Notes: generated by a model not told the origin, from the sequence alone. A DNA stretch of 64,000 bases from Sinohyriopsis cumingii (GCA_028554795.2 CM068831.1:60878769-60942768), one strand, 5' to 3'; numbered from the stretch's first letter, positions 49,400-63,344 are shown. Numbers and translations: made by a program.

Positions 49400-52300
49400 A
49401 TGAATATATTACTTATTTGTTTATCAAACCCGTATATGGAATTCATAACGTCCTCATAGAAATGAGAACTATTTGTGGATTCAGAAAATAGATGTTAAAT
49501 AGAAAATTATTAATACAACTGAAACGTGTAAGGAAACCCCATACAAACGATAGCCTTAGTATATAAACTTTACCTAGCTTGAAGATGTCATGGAAAAATG
49601 TTCAATCTAATGCATTTAATTTTTTTTTCTTCTTCAAATCGGCACTTTACTTTGCTCTTTAGACATGCATTCAAATCAGCCTAAGGAGGTCAATTACCGA
49701 ATAATAGCATTCCTTTTGAATGTAATCTGTAACGTTCGAGTATTTACTTGCTTTAAGACAAGCAAACGAAAAAAACAAACCTGAAGTAGAAATATCTCAT
49801 GTTGTATTGACTTTTTCTCGTATTTGCTTTGAGCCATTATGATTTCGCATAAAAACCCTTGTTTAACAAATTCATGCGGCAATGTAACTTTTGTCCATTA
49901 TTGGATTGCAAGTTTTATGTTGGTACATATTGTTATAATGTTTTTTGCGCCTGTCATCTTGCTTAATAGTATCGGGAACACAATCGGACACAACCTTCTC
50001 TTGATTCACATTAGTAGTACATGTTGAGCACATTTGAGCAGTCTTTGTTCGGGTAAAAATCAATAACTTTACTTCATAAATGAAAATAATGAGAAATCGG
50101 GTGTTTCATTTCCATTAGTCTTTTGGAACCTCAAACGTCAAAGAAGAGATCATTTCATATGGTTTCAATGAAAACGTATTGACGCTGCATGCTTGCAATT
50201 TGTCCCAAAAGTTTGTATGATTCTGAATAAGAGTTCCACAGTATAAATATATAACAAAAATGATAACTTGATATGATTTTGTAACAACCAAAAATAGAGG
50301 CAACTGATTAATCTGTTAAATTGTTTCAATTTTGTTTTCGTTTTTGTTTTAAATAAACATTTGTTCATATTCATGCACTAAATGAATATTATTAAAATTA
50401 TTGTAATGATATGTTTTCGTGCTTACTAAAGACTATGCATTATAATAATGTTTTCAGAGTGATTTTGTTCTGTATAATGATAATGGATATTACAATCAAA
50501 TACAGAGGTTCTCAGTTAACGGATTTCGTATTAGCGTCAGATGTGAAGTTCCAACGGTATGTATATTTCCCGATAAGGTCCCAAGAAGACGATTATATGT
50601 CAATTTTACCTGGACGACATGTAACCTGGCAGTTTGTACTATATGCGACCACAAGCACTGACCATTTTGAACAAGACACACTAAGAAAAATCACCTTATA
50701 AGCTACAATTATAGATTTAACTGAAAGCCTAATTTGCGTTTTGTTTATGTATATGTGTTTTTAAGAGTATCTTGAGACTCTATCGAATTATTTCATCTTC
50801 CAGACACTATATAAACGCAACGTTAGATCTGCCAGCATACCACAAATATGGCTTCTGAAAACGTCATTCGGGATATATCTGTTATATTTTCTCAATGTGC
50901 CTGTGTCTTACGTTCGCAGTGTAAAACAAATAAAGCGGATATTGAATGTTTTAACAATATAAATTAGATGTATCTATGAACATTGAAACAAAACCAGATG
51001 AGAACTTTGATACACTGGGTCAAACAAACGAAAGTGACTTAAACCAGAACAATAGCCGTATCCCCAATTTACATGACCCTGACAAATTAACTGATGCAGC
51101 GAGATAAGATAACGTTGTTTTTGTAAGTCAAGGCATATGGTGTAAACAGTTTAGAAACCATCGAGATGTGACGTAGATTGCCAATAAACTAAAAGCTAGT
51201 TTGTACTGGACGGGCTAACACAATCACGGAGTTGCAAAAGAAGATTGATGAGAACAGAAAATAGCTTTCATAATTCAAGACTTGTTCAGAAAGATATTCA
51301 GTACTTTATCCACTGGAACACAACCCTTACATTTAATTAGGGATGTAGCAGAAAATTTACATAATGCAAGGCTAATGCAACGGTGTATTTTCGATTCATT
51401 GAACAAACGGAAAAAAATATTGACTAGATGGTAATGTATTATGAAGGGGAAAATTAAAATATCCATAAAAAACATAATATTTTTACTATTTCATTGAGAA
51501 ACTTGAAGAACAAATAGCATAATCAAACAGAACGATCAAACGTTTAAAAAGCGTATGCATAATGCAGCACAAACTAAACTGACCTGCGACAAAAACACGA
51601 TCACATATAATACTAACTCAAACTCAGAGTTGCAAACAAATTATGTCACAGATAGACATTAAAAGATATATGACATTAAACGAAACTTGATATAAATGGA
51701 AAAGAGTGATTAGATGTTAAACGTAAGATAATAACTTACAACTTATCTATCACAGCTTGCAGTGAACAAGTCGTTAGTCTACTAAATGTCGCATTTATCA
51801 AACCGTACATAAATAATTTCACAATTAGCTAAATAAAATCGAAAACACACGAAATATTGCTTTTTTGGAGAAGTGGCCAATAACATCAATGTGGTGCAAG
51901 ATAGTATTGAGGAAACGGATAAAGAGGATGAAAATGACTTAAGTGTTTTCAAACAGAGATTACAAAGTATGCAGATACATTACAATTTAAATAAACAAGA
52001 AGACTATTATTTAAGTGGTAGCATTTTTAGCTTTTGAACTCCAATAAAAACAAAGATAGAGTGTTTCATAGCTGTTCTAAGCACGGCAATCGAGATAAGG
52101 AATATGGTATTGGCGATAGGCTGGATGAATTGTAAAATTAAATCTATAAAAAAACATCTGCACATAAATAAAAGAATATATTTAAAAATTAAAATGTGAC
52201 ACATCTGTTGGTTTACAGTTAGGGATGTTAATAACATATATCATGTTTTACCAGATTACCTGTTACACACAACATAGGCTTTGTAATAATGAGCCATATA

Positions 52301-55300
52301 AATGAAATAATCAGGTTAATATAAAAGTTACGTCAATTTGAATATTTAACACCTTGAAATTGAATTTAGAACTAAATTTCTCCATTCTAATAAATGAAGG
52401 TAGCAAACATTTTGCTTACTAGTTGCTTTAAGATATATGAAATCCATTTTCAAATTTTGGTATAATAACTATCTTTATATTACACTTAGCAAACTTTCTG
52501 TATATATCCATATGACATATCTTTGAAAGCTTCAATCTATGCGAAATGTACAAATTCAAGCTTGTAAAGTAGCGAGATGTTGCTTCAACTTTTGTTCTGC
52601 CAAAATCGCCTGTTTTGCCTCCGTTCCTTACGATACTAAGGAAAAAATTGTTATGTCCAATTCTTTTTATTTATCTTTATATCCCTCCTGTTCTGGTCTG
52701 TTAATAATTTATACAAATCTTCATAGGGTGATACGTCTCGAACGGTTTGCATTTTCACACCTATAAATTGTTTGCAAGTCAAAGTAAACATATTAAAGAA
52801 GCCTTTATTTTTTATCCAACAAGATTTATGAATCAAATATTGAAGTCTTCCTTGCAGATTTATGTGCCTATAAATGTATGTATATATCCTGTTTCTCTGA
52901 CTTTTGTAATTAAATATTTTTTCCAAAATATGCACCTCCTCAACAAAATCCTCTGTGCATTGGAAGGGCACATTTTAGATCTTCTCCCAGTGCAATGGTA
53001 CTTGCATCTCACTTGGAACATTATGAGTTACTAGTTTCACGCGGCTCGTAATGCAAATCATTGTCTATTTCGATTGATTTGTGCGTAGGCATATTATTTG
53101 TTAGCACTGTGGCACGGCTCTTCCACAGCTCTACGCGAGAGTCTTAATGCTTGTCTAGGCTGTATCAAATAATTTACTTTGAAACGTTTGAGTTTTACAT
53201 TCATTTTTAGACGTTTCACGAGGTGAAGACTTCTAGCGACTTTTAGGCATTAAGGTGGTATTCATTGTAATATGTAAAAGGTTTAGACGAAAGCGAGACT
53301 TAAACTGTAAACTAATCGATCTAATATACAATAATTATACCAACCTATATAATGCAGTCAGTTTCAACACTGTAACTGCATGTATATGTGAAGATTCATT
53401 TCGCCACATTGTTTAAATCATATAACACAGTCATTTATTTAATTTCTCGGTGTATAATATAATGTTTATCAGTTTATATATGTTGTGTGTACAACATAGT
53501 CCTGATTGCATTCCTAGGTGTGCCATATTATGACTTGCTTTTCTAACTAATTTCTCCGTAGGTCAATTACTGTTTATTTCTTAGCTGTCACAACATGAAT
53601 ATCCCATGTGAGAAAATATTTCATACAAAATAATCTTGAAAATGCGTGCTTTGGTGTTTTACATAATAAACATTATCACAGTTTGACCCTATTGTAATTC
53701 ACCTATGTCGTTCAGAGCAAAGGATATACCATTTGGTTTTGGTGCCTGGCTCCTTTACTTGTTGTGGCTGGTTATTAGGCATAGCATTATTTATATTTTA
53801 ACATCCTTTCTTTCAATCCTGTTTTTGAATGCTGAAGTCACTTTGCTGTTAATATTTTATGAATATTTCTTATTTTCAAATGTGTCATCAACTGATCATC
53901 TACATTTTAAGAATACGCTTCAAAAAGTTAAATCACTTTGGATGACAAGTACTGCATAGGTAAACCACATCAAGGACAAATATTTGGTACGTTCAAGGCA
54001 GAAAATATACGATCAACAACATAACTGTAGTTTTTATTTGCTTCACACTCCTTCCACCACCCCTTAATGTATAAATGGTCTCAGTCACATCAGGAATATT
54101 AGAGTTATTTCGATGGAAATTATTCGAGTTTGCTACATTTTCTGCCAGTCAAAATCTTTTTCGTGCTGACTTTGTTTCTTATTGTTTTATTGACGTTTCG
54201 AACAGTTTCAGACGGGTTAAATTAACAGAATGAATATAAAAGATCAATATAGAAAGGTAATAGTTCTTCAACTGCAGTTATGGCTGTAAGGTATACATTG
54301 ATGTTGAGATGTTTTCAGTGATTGAAAATCATGCTGATGAACTTAAAATGGTTAATTTGCTCCGGAATGTATTTAGGACCTTATCTATTACCTGTAAACA
54401 GTACCAGAAAGAGAAGACGATTTACCGACAATATATACAAACGATTAAGCACAGGATAATCATTGATGCAGGTGCCTTGCAGAATGATAAAGGGGGAAAA
54501 AAACCGTAGGCAAACTCCGCAGCGGTTTGAATAATATAATCCTTCAAAAAGATCCGGAAATTATAGAAAATCAGACATTTCTCATGAGTACTATAAACAT
54601 GAACAATACAACATCTAATACCAGAAAATTACTAGGGGTGCAAAATAAATTTATTTAACAGATATAACAGCCAAGATAAATAATGTCAGGTGCATAACTA
54701 TTGTAGCTGAATAATTAGTGAGCTCTACGAACACAACCATAATTAATCTATGAAATAGTTTAGCGATACAAGTTACATTCACCGACTTTACATAAAAAAA
54801 TTATGTTTTTGTTGAATAATTGTTAAACTATGCAAATGGATATTCCGATAGAGAGCTGATTAAAAGTTTCGGTGTTGTACAATGTAGTCATTAATGGAGT
54901 ATACAAAAAGGAGTAAACTAATAAAGCTTTAACCGATCTGGAATACAACCTTACAGCAGACACAGGTGCATCCAAGAATTTAGCTCTGAGGCAGTTATTA
55001 ACTGAAAGAAACGAAAACAGTCAAAATTGAATTGAGTGTAGTATCGGTATATACTTGTAGTTTGTTTGGAATAGAAATGGATGGATTAAAACATGAAATC
55101 TATAAAAAGAAGCAAAACATCTGATAAAATGTTAAACTGTTTAATCACATACACAAACAATATAGAGAAAGCTACCTGAAGCTTTCGTCATCACATTAAG
55201 GACTTCATCAGCAGACTGATTTAATCTCTTCTGTATGTAGACATCACCCGAAGGAATGGTGAGCGATATTAACAGATTGTCCTGGCAAAATATTTATTTT

Positions 55301-58300
55301 GTGTCTGATGGCAAGACTTGAAATAAATGGTACTCAGCTAACCTGATGACAGATAAATTTTAAACGGATTAATAAAACCTCATCTTTCACTAATCCGTTG
55401 TAACAATGAAAATTCCGCCAGTCATGTTTGCAGCTTTTAACAAGTGGTCTTGTGTGGGAGAGATCTGATAAGAAATGGGATGGTATTTCCTTTCATTTCT
55501 AATTGTGTTGTTTATTGTGTTAATTTCATACCCACCAACATCCCGTACTTGATGAGATACATTCCCTGCTCTATGGAAACGGACACTTGTTATTCCACAC
55601 ATCTATTAATTGGGGTAGTTATTGTCCCAACAGTCTTCGCGTACTTCGAACAATCCTGGTGTACTGCCCCAATACAGTTATTTGAATACCTATGATAAAA
55701 TAATGTAGGGCATCAGCTAGTAGTGGCCAGATGAAAAACGAATAAACCAGAATTATACTGAACAACGTACTTAATATTTATATCGTCGTTGATAAGCATG
55801 CATCCATGGATGCACGTATGTATGTATGTATGTATGTATGTATGTATGTATGCTTGCATGTATGCATGATTGTATGTATGTAGGTAGGTAGGGAGGGAGG
55901 GAGGGAGATGAGTAAATGGGTAGGTAGGTAGGTACTAGCAGTTACCGCACCACAATACAATACTGGGTATATGGTGCCTACTAAAGGTAAAGTTTAAATA
56001 CGTTGCGGAAGTCCTTGCGGGGTGCTCAACTGGCACCTAAATGCAAGAAATAAATGAGGAAAAGAGAAAGCGCAGTCAAAGTTAGGATAGTGTAAAGAGA
56101 ATAAAAATGTTACAGAAAGAGGATGGGAAAATAAATGTAGCTTGACCAATGAGAGGATGTGATGCTATGCATTTTCTGTAGTTGGTAATCTGGTAAATAA
56201 GAACGTCGCGGAGTTTTTTCCGTATTATTCGCTGATGGGTGTAAAAGGCGTCCAAATACGTCGCTGAAATCACTAATGATCGAATTTCGTAACACAAAAG
56301 CCATCTGTGATTGTAACTCAAGAAATGCCTTCAAGCTGTCCCATGGTGCTAGGCAACGAAACAAACATTAAAAAACAAGACTTTTTTACCCAGACTTGAT
56401 GACAAATCAAATGCAAATAATAGATATGACCCTACATTTAGCCTTGTTTTTTTTTTAAAAATGCAATTGATGTTGTAAATACCGGCACGAGTTACTAAAC
56501 GATACAAGTTGTTAGGTAAAGACTTTACAGCTTCGTTATATGTACATAAAATAAAACATAACGGTAAAATGTGTAACATCCTTAAAACATGGTCAATATA
56601 TGATATGAAGTAACCGCTTTCTCTTCACTCCAAGATCATCCCTTTTGGTACATGGCCATATTTTTCACTGTATTCACATCATAAAACGTCTGTTCCACAG
56701 TACTATGTCAACACACTCGCCAAGAATAAGAATGTGTTTAACTATCAGTGGACTGGGATAGAGTATGCATTCCTGTCGACGTTCAGTCTTCAGTGGGTAT
56801 TTATGAGTCAGGTATACGTGTATGATGCGTGGTTGGTGCAATACCACTTCATCACTGCGATTCTAGGTTTGCGGAGTTTTCATTCGACAACTTGTTTCCA
56901 GCACGAAGAACATACATTTGTATATGCTATGTGAGGAGAGTTTAGGAAACCATCCGTTTGGAAACGGTTTACTGCAGGACAGCTATAGTAGTATCGTGTC
57001 CCCTTCATACCGTTAACGCCAATGTGACTTGGCATTACATGATCCTTTTTTCCAGACTTTATGAGATAATGATGTTTTGAAAGATTTGAGATATTTACAA
57101 GTTCCCCAATGGAAACATTTAGCATGAAAACGAACGCAATACGAGTTTGTGCTTGATGATGTTTCTTTGTAACACAAAGATATAAGCATGGTTGTAGTTT
57201 CAGCGGTATAGATAATATTTTATCCGGTAACCGGCTCTAAATATTGCTTCGTAGTGTTGCCATAGCAACTCTAACTATGTCTCTATCTTTACAACCGTTT
57301 GTATAAAGTTAAGCATAGCCACAATTGCTTGCTATTATCTCAGTGCTTTAACTGTGAGAGACAACGGTATTTTTGTTGAAGTGGCTTTCGTTTTGTAAAG
57401 AGCAAATATTGTTTTGGTAGTTGTTGTAACTTAGGTGGTAATTTGGGAGTGGAAAATTGTGATATACTTGCAGGATTGATTTCAGATACTTCGTTTGTCA
57501 AAGGTAGATTGCAGTATGGTTACGATCGTGCGAAGTCTGTTCCTTGGGCCTGAAGACTTCGGATATTGTTGTGTTGGAACTAAACTAAGGAGGATTTCAA
57601 CGCAACTAGGTGTCCAAACTGGCAGAATTACACCCACATGCTTTGTAACTCTACGCAAAATGCAAGAGACTGAAATTCATAAACATTATTCGTTAAGTTT
57701 TGGCGTTAAAAATGATTTTAACTGAAGACAGAGAGTATTCTTCATTGTATAGAAAACCTCTAGTAGAAATCGGAAACAAATATTATGATTTTGTTCTAGA
57801 CAACAACTGAATATAACAAAAGAAGATTGGTTCTATCTGTATAGTGATATGTCTCATACCCAAAAGGCACTTGGTGGGACCCTCGGTACAGGAATAGATG
57901 GGGTTCATGGTTTGACCTGAACGCAATATGAACCTAAACAAATGTAAACGTGAATAATTTGACATCGTTGTTTTATGGCTCCAAGGGAGTAGGACGGATG
58001 ATTCACATACACAGGGAAGGGACAACGAGTGGTTTACGATTGGCAAACATCATTACGTTTGAATGGTTCAGATTAATACAGTTTGCGTATAATTTATTTC
58101 CTTGAAAGTGACTATTGTATAAAACTATTGGAGTCTACGAAAAGCCATCACAGATGCAATATAATTATATCTGTTCAAAATGGCACAAGACATTGGTGAC
58201 TGGCTTAATGCTAGAGATAGCAAATAAACTCAAGCATTATGGGCCGCTTGTACGGACAAAATGTTATTATGCGGACTATGGGAAATGACGTCATAACGTT

Positions 58301-58640
58301 ACCTTAGAATAGGGTCACTATATGGAATATGGAAATTACATCCTAAAATACCCATAGGATTAGCAATGGCGTGTAAATAAAAATTCAAATTTAACATTAG
58401 CACATATAATTGACATTATGTGTCAATACACGTAGAAAAGGAGATTTATTGAGAACAATATTAATAGGATTAGCATTATGGTCTGTACTTATAAACATAT
58501 TCACAGAATCTAAAGAAAGAAATTGCTTTAGACATACAAAAACATCCTATCACACCTGAACATAATGAATTATAACAAAAACGTTACTCTAATGGGTCTA
58601 TTTCGAAAATATAAATATCTTTTTGTATTTATTTATTTAT
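49400..58640. other. Long AT-rich stretch without supported gene
   Basis: Short frames only. The more protein-like ones (for example 52007-52200 on the minus strand, with a hydrophobic PIANTIFLISIAVL segment after a CATCCAG acceptor-like site; and 55390-55602 on the minus strand, RDVGGYEINTINNTIRN) have no partner exons or known motif. They could be exons of the third gene but I cannot support it. Confidence 0.35.
55815..55935. repeat. (TATG)n and (GGTA)n/(GGGA)n microsatellite
   Basis: Tetranucleotide units changing from TATG to GTAG/GGGA along the tract. Confidence 0.85.
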
Positions 58641-58656
58641 TATCCAACCCTTTGTC

Positions 58657-58668
58657 TCTCTCTCTCTC

Positions 58669-58743
<75 letters not shown>
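58657..58743. repeat. (CT)n-(TA)n compound microsatellite
   Basis: Short CT run, then about 34 TA units. Confidence 0.9.
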
Positions 58744-58747
<4 letters not shown>

Positions 58748-59284
58748 CCATATCTACAGGAAAAAATATGCACTGATACATCGATACATTCTAATTTATT
58801 TTCAGTTGAAAAAAGACGATGACATCAAATAAGGGCACAGTGACAGATCTGTCAAGATCAATTTGTGATTTAATAACTCTTACCTAAATTGTGACTTTAC
58901 AGCCCAATATATATTCTTTCATATTTCTTACTTCGTAACTTATCGAACGTTTCTGCATTGCAATATGTGAGAAACATCCTTTGTTCTTTCTCTCACACAT
59001 TTTCTATCAGAATATAATCTTCACAAGTGTCAGTAACAAAATACATACTAGGATCATGTGCTGAAATGTGATAGGTCATTTATGAATTAACTGGCCCTAC
59101 GATTAAACAAATGGACTCGAAGCCTGGGAGCCTTGAGTGTGAACATCAATGCCGGCCTGCTGTTTCGAGTACTGTTCATTAAGATACCTTCTCTTGTCGT
59201 TGCATGCTATGATTTATAATTGTGGCAAAATGAATTATAATAACTCAAGTCACTTATTACGTTTTGGTTTGGTGTTCTACGTTA

Positions 59285-59455
59285 CAGAAACAAAAGTAGG
59301 TTATTTATTGCCGAGGCAATTGATGTAAAGTGTCGTGCCCAGGGACACACCATGATAGCTGACTAAGACTGGTTCGTAATTAGTATTCGAACTCGCACCC
59401 TTTCGGTTGTGAGAACGGCACACTAACTACTGAACCACCGTAGCTCTCCAGTTGT
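59285..59455 (-). repeat. tRNA-derived SINE inserted beside gene B
   Basis: On the minus strand, GGTGGTTCAGTAGTTAG (A box) and GTGCGAGTTCGAATAC (B box) about 35 bp apart are followed by a body with TGGTGTGTCCCTGGGCACGA and CACTTTACATCAATTGCC. No acceptor stem closes, so it is a SINE and not a tRNA gene. The matching place in duplicate A (near 7290) lacks it. Confidence 0.7.
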
Positions 59456-59476
59456 TAAGTATTGATATGCCAATTA

Positions 59477-59528
<52 letters not shown>
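59477..59528. repeat. (TTA)n microsatellite
   Basis: About 17 units, orthologous in position to 7328-7371. Confidence 0.9.
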
Positions 59529-59957
59529 TTATACAATTAGTATGGTGTTCAATTTGCTTCTTTTTCCTCTGTTGCATGTACGTTGTATCTCTTTCCTCAG
59601 CGTGACATGAATCAATAGGACGGGCTAGATCGTTGATCAGAATTATATATTTTCGTATGTTACATACACATCGTTTTCTTCTGTGACAAGCAGATCGCTT
59701 TCCTCTATAGGACATACTTCAACGGGGCAGTCATGATGACTGACTGGATTTATATAGTTTTTATATGTTTCTTGCAAGTTGGTTACCACAACCTGACATA
59801 TATCAATAGGATGTGCAAGACCATTTATTGAAGTCTTAGAGTTCTCATCTACTCAATGCACATCCTTTTATCTGTAACTCGCATGTTGGATTCTTCATCC
59901 TGACGTAGATCAATGGGACTTGGAAGATCGCTTATTGGGGTTATATAGGTTTGATCT
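59524..59957 (-). pseudogene. Degenerate tandem tail modules downstream of gene B exon 5
   Basis: Read on the minus strand, four similar segments of about 30 codons follow one another with stops and frame changes between them. They share a core like YI-x-P-I-S/N-DL-x-x-PID-x-C-x-x-EE, for example SDLPSPIDLRQDEE, NGLAHPIDICQ, HHDCPVEVCPIEESD and NDLARPIDSCHAEERD. The corresponding area below gene A (about 7970-8207) has at least three matching segments, such as YINSVNHF followed by ECPILETN. I read this as a once-longer cytoplasmic tail made of repeated modules that decayed in both paralogues. Confidence 0.45.
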
Positions 59958-59975
59958 GCTTCCATGTTGGTCTTC

Positions 59976-60131
59976 TCATATTGACATTCTTTCTGCTTCC
60001 ATGTTGGTCTTCTCATATTGACATTCTTCTATACAAACGTCATCATGGCAGTGTTCAGTACTCATCACAACTTCATGGGAATGTATCATAATTAAATTGT
60101 CCTCTGCGTGATCACAGACAGACACGGCAGC
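59976..60131 (-). CDS. Gene B terminal exon with truncated tail
   Basis: Paralogue of gene A exon 5: acceptor TATGTCTGAATTTCAG|GCTGCC, phase 0, then AAVSVCDHAEDN, HSHEVVMST and CQYEKTN. A 37-bp direct duplication (units 59959-59995 and 59996-60032) is not a multiple of three. It shifts the frame and ends the tail at 59976 after ERMSI. Beyond it, the original frame is still recognisable for about 30 codons (TYITPISDL onward) and matches the gene A sequence. So gene B, if expressed, makes a tail of 51 residues, or it is losing function. A sequencing or assembly error at the repeat would also explain this. Confidence 0.55.
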   Translation of the reverse strand, partial: AAVSVCDHAEDNLIMIHSHEVVMSTEHCHDDVCIEECQYEKTNMEAERMSI

Positions 60132-60672
60132 CTGAAATTCAGACATATATTTCGATGATTTATTATATTGAACTAAGCAAGGAAATAACAGAGATTACCA
60201 AGCTCATCTCTTTGTTTTGAAATAAAATAATCGGTTATATATGTGATGAAGAAAATATTGCTAAGCAGGACAGAAAATCGTGCTTTAAAATTTTGTGCTC
60301 TAAAGGGTAGCATACCAAAAGCAAGCTGCACGTTTAAAGAAAAATATGGAGAAAAACTTTCAGTGAGTACATTTGTGCTGTTTTCTGAAGAAGTATTATG
60401 TAGCTTGAAAATCTTCCTGTATGCTGCAGTTTGATCCAGTATAATTCCAAAAATCAAGCTTTAAATTGTTTAACAGTACAGGCTGTATTACTATACTTGA
60501 CTTAGGCTCTCATTCGTGCTTTATTCACGTTGTACATGAGCAAGGTGAACATCGACTATTGTCAAAGTTTATTAACTTAAAAGATCAAAACACAACATAG
60601 CCTTCTGAGCGTTGACAAACGATATAGACAAATGTTTTTGTCACGGTAACTTTGAGACGATGTCATTTAAAC

Positions 60673-60674
<2 letters not shown>

Positions 60675-60723
<49 letters not shown>

Positions 60724-60735
60724 AGAGAGACAGAG
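60675..60735. repeat. (GA)n microsatellite
   Basis: About 21 GA units then GACAGAGAGACAGAGA variants; a short GA run at 9186-9195 sits at the equivalent place in duplicate A. Confidence 0.9.
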
Positions 60736-61169
60736 AGAAAATACGTAATCTCCTTTTATAGGGTACATGCATTAAATTTTAAACCACGCTTATTTTATCT
60801 AACCTTTGACGGTGTAATGGTTCTGGAAGTTTTTTTTATTGGATACTATTCATCAAGGCTCGTGATTAGGTGCCGATAAACCATGTTCATATATTCATGA
60901 TTATAGATTAACTAGGATGAAACAATTCGAGGAAGATGCAGAAAAACCGTGGTTTATAGGTTAGTTTAAGAGATAGTATGTAACATTTTAAAGGCCTCAT
61001 AGCTACTGGCATATGGTTGTAAGGAAAACAAGATAATTCGAACATGCCTTTTTTCTGTAGGACTAAAACGACATACTGTACACAAAAGGCATGTACATCC
61101 TTTACAAGCATTGATTGCATTATTGTAATGGATTGCACTGAGAATAAGTAATTATTGTCATTAATTTTA

Positions 61170-61213
61170 TAATATACATACAAACACACACACGTACATA
61201 CACACACACACAC

Positions 61214-61254
<41 letters not shown>
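61170..61254. repeat. (CA)n-(TA)n-(TG)n compound microsatellite
   Basis: CA run, short TATATA, then about 19 TG units; self-complementary like 6600-6700. Confidence 0.85.
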
Positions 61255-61257
<3 letters not shown>

Positions 61258-62404
61258 AACAATTGGTAAATATATTGATTCATTAATAAAGTTCCAAGTT
61301 TGAGTTTTGCTATTGATTCAAGTAGACATCACGTGACCTAACTCAAGAATGTGAACTCTAAAGGGCCAAGATGACTTAGGTTATGATTAATCAGTGGAGC
61401 ATAGCTGGTGTTGTATACGAAATCGGATTCCTCAAAACTTAATATGCCAACCCTATCTATCGCGTTTTATTAATCTATATAATATATCTCTATATGATAT
61501 ATCTTGACGTAGGATTAGGCATTCTTATATGTAAACACCGGTCTTTAAGGTTGTTCATTGGGAGGATTTATTTATTTAAGTTAATCATTCGCTGGAATTA
61601 TTCCTATTAATTGGAATAATAGTGGTGAAGTAAATACTGACAAGTTATTTGGAGACTATTCCGATAGTTATGGCTGTAACGCAATTACTGTGAATTCACT
61701 TACAGATATTTTTGGATTTCATCATAGTAATTCTTCTATACTGTTGATACATTACAATACAGACATCATTGACAATACACTGTAAACTCATCGGGAATAT
61801 TCGAAACTGTTGGATAGAATATGAGGAATTTAGGATTTCACTCACCATAATGTAAGTAATTTTTAATTAGTACGCTTTGTATTTGAAGAGAAGAAATAAT
61901 AATATCAATTTTACAAAACATGTCTGTTTTCGCTCTTTTATGTTACTAATTTTAGGACCCTAGAGCGGGAACATTACCCATTTTAAACTGGTTTTTTTCT
62001 TCTTCCGGTTTCTTATTATTGGTATAGCCTTACCCCATTTTATCGTGTGACGTCATCTTGTGTACCTTTTGAAAAGTTCTGTTAATCCAACATAACTGGG
62101 TTTTATGTTCCCATATACGCCATTTCCTCGCACGCATAATCGGAAGAAATGGTAGCACGTCACCATTCATAAACTATAATTATATATAATAAACTATGCG
62201 ATATAATCAACTATTTACAAAAACTTTGGTTTCCAGGTAATAAGGATTAAAGAATAACATTAAAATAAAGTTATATCATTTGGCCTTTAAAGTAATGACC
62301 GAGTGAATCTTTAATCTTTAATATGTTAACTTAAACATATTGTGCAATGTAAATAATTTAACTTTATAGTAACTCAGTCATCCTTTTATAAACTTTAATG
62401 TACC

Positions 62405-62406
<2 letters not shown>

Positions 62407-62484
<78 letters not shown>
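62407..62484. repeat. (TA)n tract
   Basis: About 39 TA units. Confidence 0.9.
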
Positions 62485-62486
<2 letters not shown>

Positions 62487-62950
62487 TTATACGTCTGGAC
62501 AACACCAATAAGATGAGTAATACGCGAAATTGCACATCTGTTAACCAAAATGTATCTCGCCGTGTTTATTGTTTTCTTTTTGACATCTTGGCCTGGTGAC
62601 CTATATTCAGTTTATGGAATGCTCCATTGTTATTATATTCACTAGCGATCCTTAAATTCACTCTTGATATAACCGGAAATATTGATTGGAAAGGTCGCGG
62701 CGGTCTGTCCTTTCTCGACAGTTTATTAGTTCTTGTCGTTGTTTATCGTTTGCTACAAGTTTACGGCAGCAAAAGCCATTTAATAAGTATAATTACTTAA
62801 CTTAAGATTGTATGGTTTTCTGGTAAAATTATAGGAATAACGTTAAATGTTTGAAACAAGGAATCAAAAGTATGTGACCAAATTGACTGCGGACAGAGCA
62901 AAATGATCTTAGTGGTATTATTTTTTTTAATTTATTAAATGCATGCATTA

Positions 62951-62952
62951 GG

Positions 62953-62984
<32 letters not shown>

Positions 62985-63028
62985 GAGAGACAGAAACAGA
63001 GAGACAGAGAGAAAGAGAGAGAGAGAGG
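62951..63028. repeat. (GA)n microsatellite beside gene B cytoplasmic exon
   Basis: GA units with GACAGA variants just downstream (gene sense) of the exon donor; gene A has the same arrangement at about 12092-12112. Confidence 0.9.
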
Positions 63029-63066
63029 GTTGGTAGAGAGGTTGGGTGATCAACGTCATATGTTAC

Positions 63067-63344
63067 TTCATCAATAACACTGTACGGTTCTTCAGGAAGT
63101 TCCTTACTGGCAACTCGTTTGTCCCATTTTGCTCTTTCAGACAATTGCAAAAGTCCACAACAACGAAAAGTAGGTCCGATCCTTAGCAGCAGGCTTCCTG
63201 TTACATCGCTTCGTTTGTTCTCTGAATCATCGATGTTTACACGATCCCAATGTGGTCGCTCCATGGTAAGTAACGACGAAGGCGAAGATTGCAACTGCAC
63301 ACTTTCGCTAACTTTGTTCTTTCTAGTAGCATCTTTTGTCAATG
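63067..63344 (-). CDS. Gene B cytoplasmic exon, paralogue of gene A exon 4
   Basis: A minus-strand exon with acceptor ATATATATTCCAG|CATTG (phase 1) and donor GATGAA|GTAACA (phase 0), the same phases as gene A exon 4. It is 278 nt, 213 nt (71 codons) shorter, and lacks the N-terminal part. Shared motifs are SSLLTMER, DDSEN, RVASKELPEE and PYSVIDEVTYDV. The frame is open throughout. It begins KDATRKNKVSES after the acceptor. The upstream exons (Ig domains, transmembrane segment) should lie beyond 64,000. As in gene A, a (GA)n/(CT)n tract follows the donor. The gene B donor is weaker than that of gene A (GTAACA). Confidence 0.58.

Noticed and set aside
55778..55960. Repeat array as a CRISPR
   Set aside because: Units are simple tetranucleotides without spacers; the window is a eukaryotic genome.
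57495..57725. 76-codon plus-strand frame
   Set aside because: No recognisable motif and no exon partners; chance cannot be excluded.
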